NCBI GenBank assembly: GCA_003136795.1
Contig: PLDP01000087.1
Span: 2,646 to 9,676 of the forward strand
Direction: 5' to 3'
Length of the DNA stretch: 7,031 nt
Origin: Actinomycetota bacterium
Lineage (GTDB): Bacteria > Actinomycetota > Thermoleophilia > Gaiellales > Gaiellaceae
Shown: positions 5,788 through 7,031 of the stretch, piece after piece
How positions within the stretch are numbered: position 1 is the first letter of the stretch
Layout: every line of letters starts with the position of its first letter
The notes under the pieces: generated by a model
Database searches by the model: none
What the model saw: only the letters and a program-made list of their open reading frames with translations
Told to the model about the DNA's origin: nothing
Program-made: the position numbers and the translations under genes

Positions 5788-6870
5788 TTAGGTTCGGCCT
5801 AGGCGCTCCAGCGCCCGCAACGGGATCCGGGCGAGCCCGTGCTGCTCCTCCGGGGCCGCCAATTCGCCCAGCAGGAGCCGCTCCACGCTGCGCCAGAGGA
5901 GCCTCGTCCGCGCGACCCGCCAGGAGGCGCGGGGCCAGCGGTCGAGCGCGTACTTCAGCTTCCACGACGCACGATGGAGCGGAGCGAGCGCCGCATCGAC
6001 CGCCTGCTCGTAGCCGGCCAGCGAGCCGGACAGGATCGCCTCGGCCGCCAGCTTCGCCGAGACGAAGCACTCGTACATCCCGTCACCCGAGACCGGGTCG
6101 ATCAAGCCGGCGGCGTCGCCGACGAGCAGCGCGCGCTCGTTTGCGATCCGCACGCCGGGCGGGCGCAGCGGGAGCCGGTGGCCGCGCAGGTTCTCGAGCT
6201 GGCCTGCGGCAAGCCCGTGCGCCGCGCAGACGCGCGCCAGGTGCTCGCGGATCCGTGGCCCCTCGCTCTGCCAGGCGCCGACGCCGACGTTCACGTGATC
6301 GCCTTTGGCGAAGACCCAGCCATAGCCGCCGGGAATGTCGGCGAGCTCGACGACGGCGCGGCGCTCGTAACGCTCCCGGTCGACGAGACCGTACGGAACG
6401 TTCCCTTCGTAGGCGACGCCGTGGACGATCCCCGCGCCGAGCCCGACGCCGCGGGCGGTGGTGCCGTTCGCGCCGTCGGCGCCGACGATCACATCGGCGG
6501 GCGCGTGGGCGATGTCGATCGTCGTGCCCTCGCGCACCTCGACTCCTTTGTCGCGTGCGGCGTCGAGCAGGAATGCGTCGAGACGGCGCCGCTGCGTCAT
6601 CCGGATCACCGGCGCCTGCGAATGGCGCACGACGGCGTCGCCGTAGCGGAAGCGCAGCTCGACGACGTCGACCTCCTCCTCGACGACCGGCGACGGGTCG
6701 ACCGGGCACTGCCGCAACGCGCGGGTCGTCAGCCCGCCGCCGCACGGCTTGTCGCGCGGGAACGTCGCCTTGTCGACCAGCAGGACGCTCGCCCCTGCGT
6801 CGGCGAGCCGGTAGGCGGTTGCCGATCCGGCAGGGCCGCCACCCACCACGAGGACGTCGAAGCGCTGCAC
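5788..6870 (-). CDS. FAD-dependent oxidoreductase, geranylgeranyl reductase family
   Basis: This 360-residue flavoprotein probably hydrogenates isoprenoid double bonds or oxidises a small substrate; the substrate cannot be read from sequence. The FAD-binding Rossmann motif VVGGGPAGSATAYRLADAG lies at 8-26, and the KPCGGGL motif typical of geranylgeranyl-reductase-like proteins at 41-47. VGADGANG (129-136) and LLVGDAAGLIDPVSGDG (248-264) are the second and third flavin-contact motifs of the PHBH/GGR fold. Length is typical of the family. The start is a GTG at 6870; an in-frame TAG four codons upstream rules out a much longer form, and no clear ribosome binding site is seen, so a leaderless or short-leader message is possible. 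It precedes pilT by 36 bases and may share its transcript, but no pilus role is known for this family. Menaquinone, carotenoid or lipid-chain reduction are alternatives. Confidence 0.85.
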   Translation of the reverse strand: MQRFDVLVVGGGPAGSATAYRLADAGASVLLVDKATFPRDKPCGGGLTTRALRQCPVDPSPVVEEEVDVVELRFRYGDAVVRHSQAPVIRMTQRRRLDAFLLDAARDKGVEVREGTTIDIAHAPADVIVGADGANGTTARGVGLGAGIVHGVAYEGNVPYGLVDRERYERRAVVELADIPGGYGWVFAKGDHVNVGVGAWQSEGPRIREHLARVCAAHGLAAGQLENLRGHRLPLRPPGVRIANERALLVGDAAGLIDPVSGDGMYECFVSAKLAAEAILSGSLAGYEQAVDAALAPLHRASWKLKYALDRWPRASWRVARTRLLWRSVERLLLGELAAPEEQHGLARIPLRALERLGRT

Positions 6871-6904
6871 GACATCAGGCTACAATCCGGCTCGCTTCAA
6901 GCAA
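6871..6904. promoter_or_regulatory. Divergent 34-base promoter region (tRNA-Tyr / oxidoreductase)
   Basis: Only 34 bases separate the minus-strand GTG start from the plus-strand tRNA, so both must be promoted from here or from within the oxidoreductase 5' end. TACAAT at 6881-6886 is a good -10 box for the tRNA, 18 bases upstream of its first base; no convincing -35 is seen at the expected distance. On the minus strand TTGCTT (6904-6899) and TAGCCT (6882-6877) with a 16-base spacer are a weak candidate for the operon. Confidence 0.35.
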
Positions 6905-6986
6905 GGGGGTGTGCCCGAGCGGCCAAAGGGAACGGGCTGTAAACCCGTCGGCTCAGCCTACGGAGGTTCGAATCCTCCCGCCCCCA
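6905..6986 (+). tRNA. tRNA-Tyr (GUA)
   Basis: This is a complete 82-base type II tRNA. The acceptor stem GGGGGTG (6905-6911) pairs with CGCCCCC (6979-6985) with one G-T pair; the discriminator is A6986. The D arm is CCC(6914-6916)/GGG(6928-6930). The anticodon stem is ACGGG/CCCGT with loop CTGTAAA (6937-6943), giving anticodon GTA at 6939-6941. A long variable arm (about 6949-6961) has a GGC/GCC stem. The T arm is GGAGG/CCTCC with loop TTCGAAT. The 3' CCA is not encoded. The long variable arm and GUA anticodon together identify tyrosine. Confidence 0.97.
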
Positions 6987-6994
6987 TTCTCGTC

Positions 6995-7031
6995 ATGAAG
7001 ATCAACCCAAAATCGCGCAGCCGCCGCCTGC
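6995..7031 (+). CDS. Possible start of a plus-strand gene, cut by the window end
   Basis: An ATG nine bases after the tRNA opens a frame reading MKINPKSRSRRL with no stop before the edge. A basic N-terminus like this often precedes a membrane or signal segment. No ribosome binding site is visible and twelve codons are too few to identify anything, so this could equally be non-coding. Confidence 0.25.
   Translation, partial: MKINPKSRSRRL

Noticed and set aside
4663..5802. A 379-codon plus-strand open frame
   Set aside because: It mirrors pilT codon positions and shows only Arg/Asp/Val-rich antisense composition.
6905..6986. tRNA-Leu or tRNA-Ser because of the long variable arm
   Set aside because: The anticodon loop CTGTAAA gives GTA, which reads tyrosine codons; bacterial tRNA-Tyr is also a type II tRNA.
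5763..6998. Long plus-strand open frames, 5763-6998 and 5839-6942
   Set aside because: Both are antisense to the flavoprotein and run into the tRNA-Tyr gene, so they are not credible proteins.

Overview
The window comes from a GC-rich bacterial chromosome and is dominated by part of a type IV pilus (T4P) locus read on the minus strand. Nothing in it fixes the taxonomy. The high GC, monoderm-looking envelope genes (a single-pass PASTA protein with Thr-rich and Lys/Pro-rich linkers) and compact pil cluster suggest an actinobacterium, perhaps of the Thermoleophilia type. That placement is inference only.

In transcription order on the minus strand the genes are: an FAD-dependent oxidoreductase of the geranylgeranyl-reductase family (6870-5788); the pilus retraction ATPase PilT (5751-4558); a secreted two-enzyme peptidoglycan hydrolase with a lytic transglycosylase domain, a helical linker and an M23 endopeptidase domain (4558-3161); a membrane-anchored PASTA-domain protein of unknown function (3128-2262); the prepilin peptidase PilD (2240-1494); and the extension ATPase PilB, which runs off the left edge (1394-1). 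Gaps are 36, -1, 32, 21 and 99 bases, so at least the first five genes look like one transcription unit. The largest gap, before pilB, is packed with palindromes, including a REP-like pair.

On the plus strand at the right edge lies a complete type II tRNA-Tyr(GUA), divergent from the oxidoreductase gene with only 34 bases between them. A possible start of another plus-strand gene is cut by the window end.

Read together, PilD would process prepilins, PilB and PilT would drive extension and retraction, and the two envelope genes in between look like a module for opening or holding the cell wall where the pilus passes through. This built-in peptidoglycan module (hydrolase plus PASTA protein) is the most interesting part of the window. 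The oxidoreductase at the head of the run has no obvious pilus role and may simply share a promoter.
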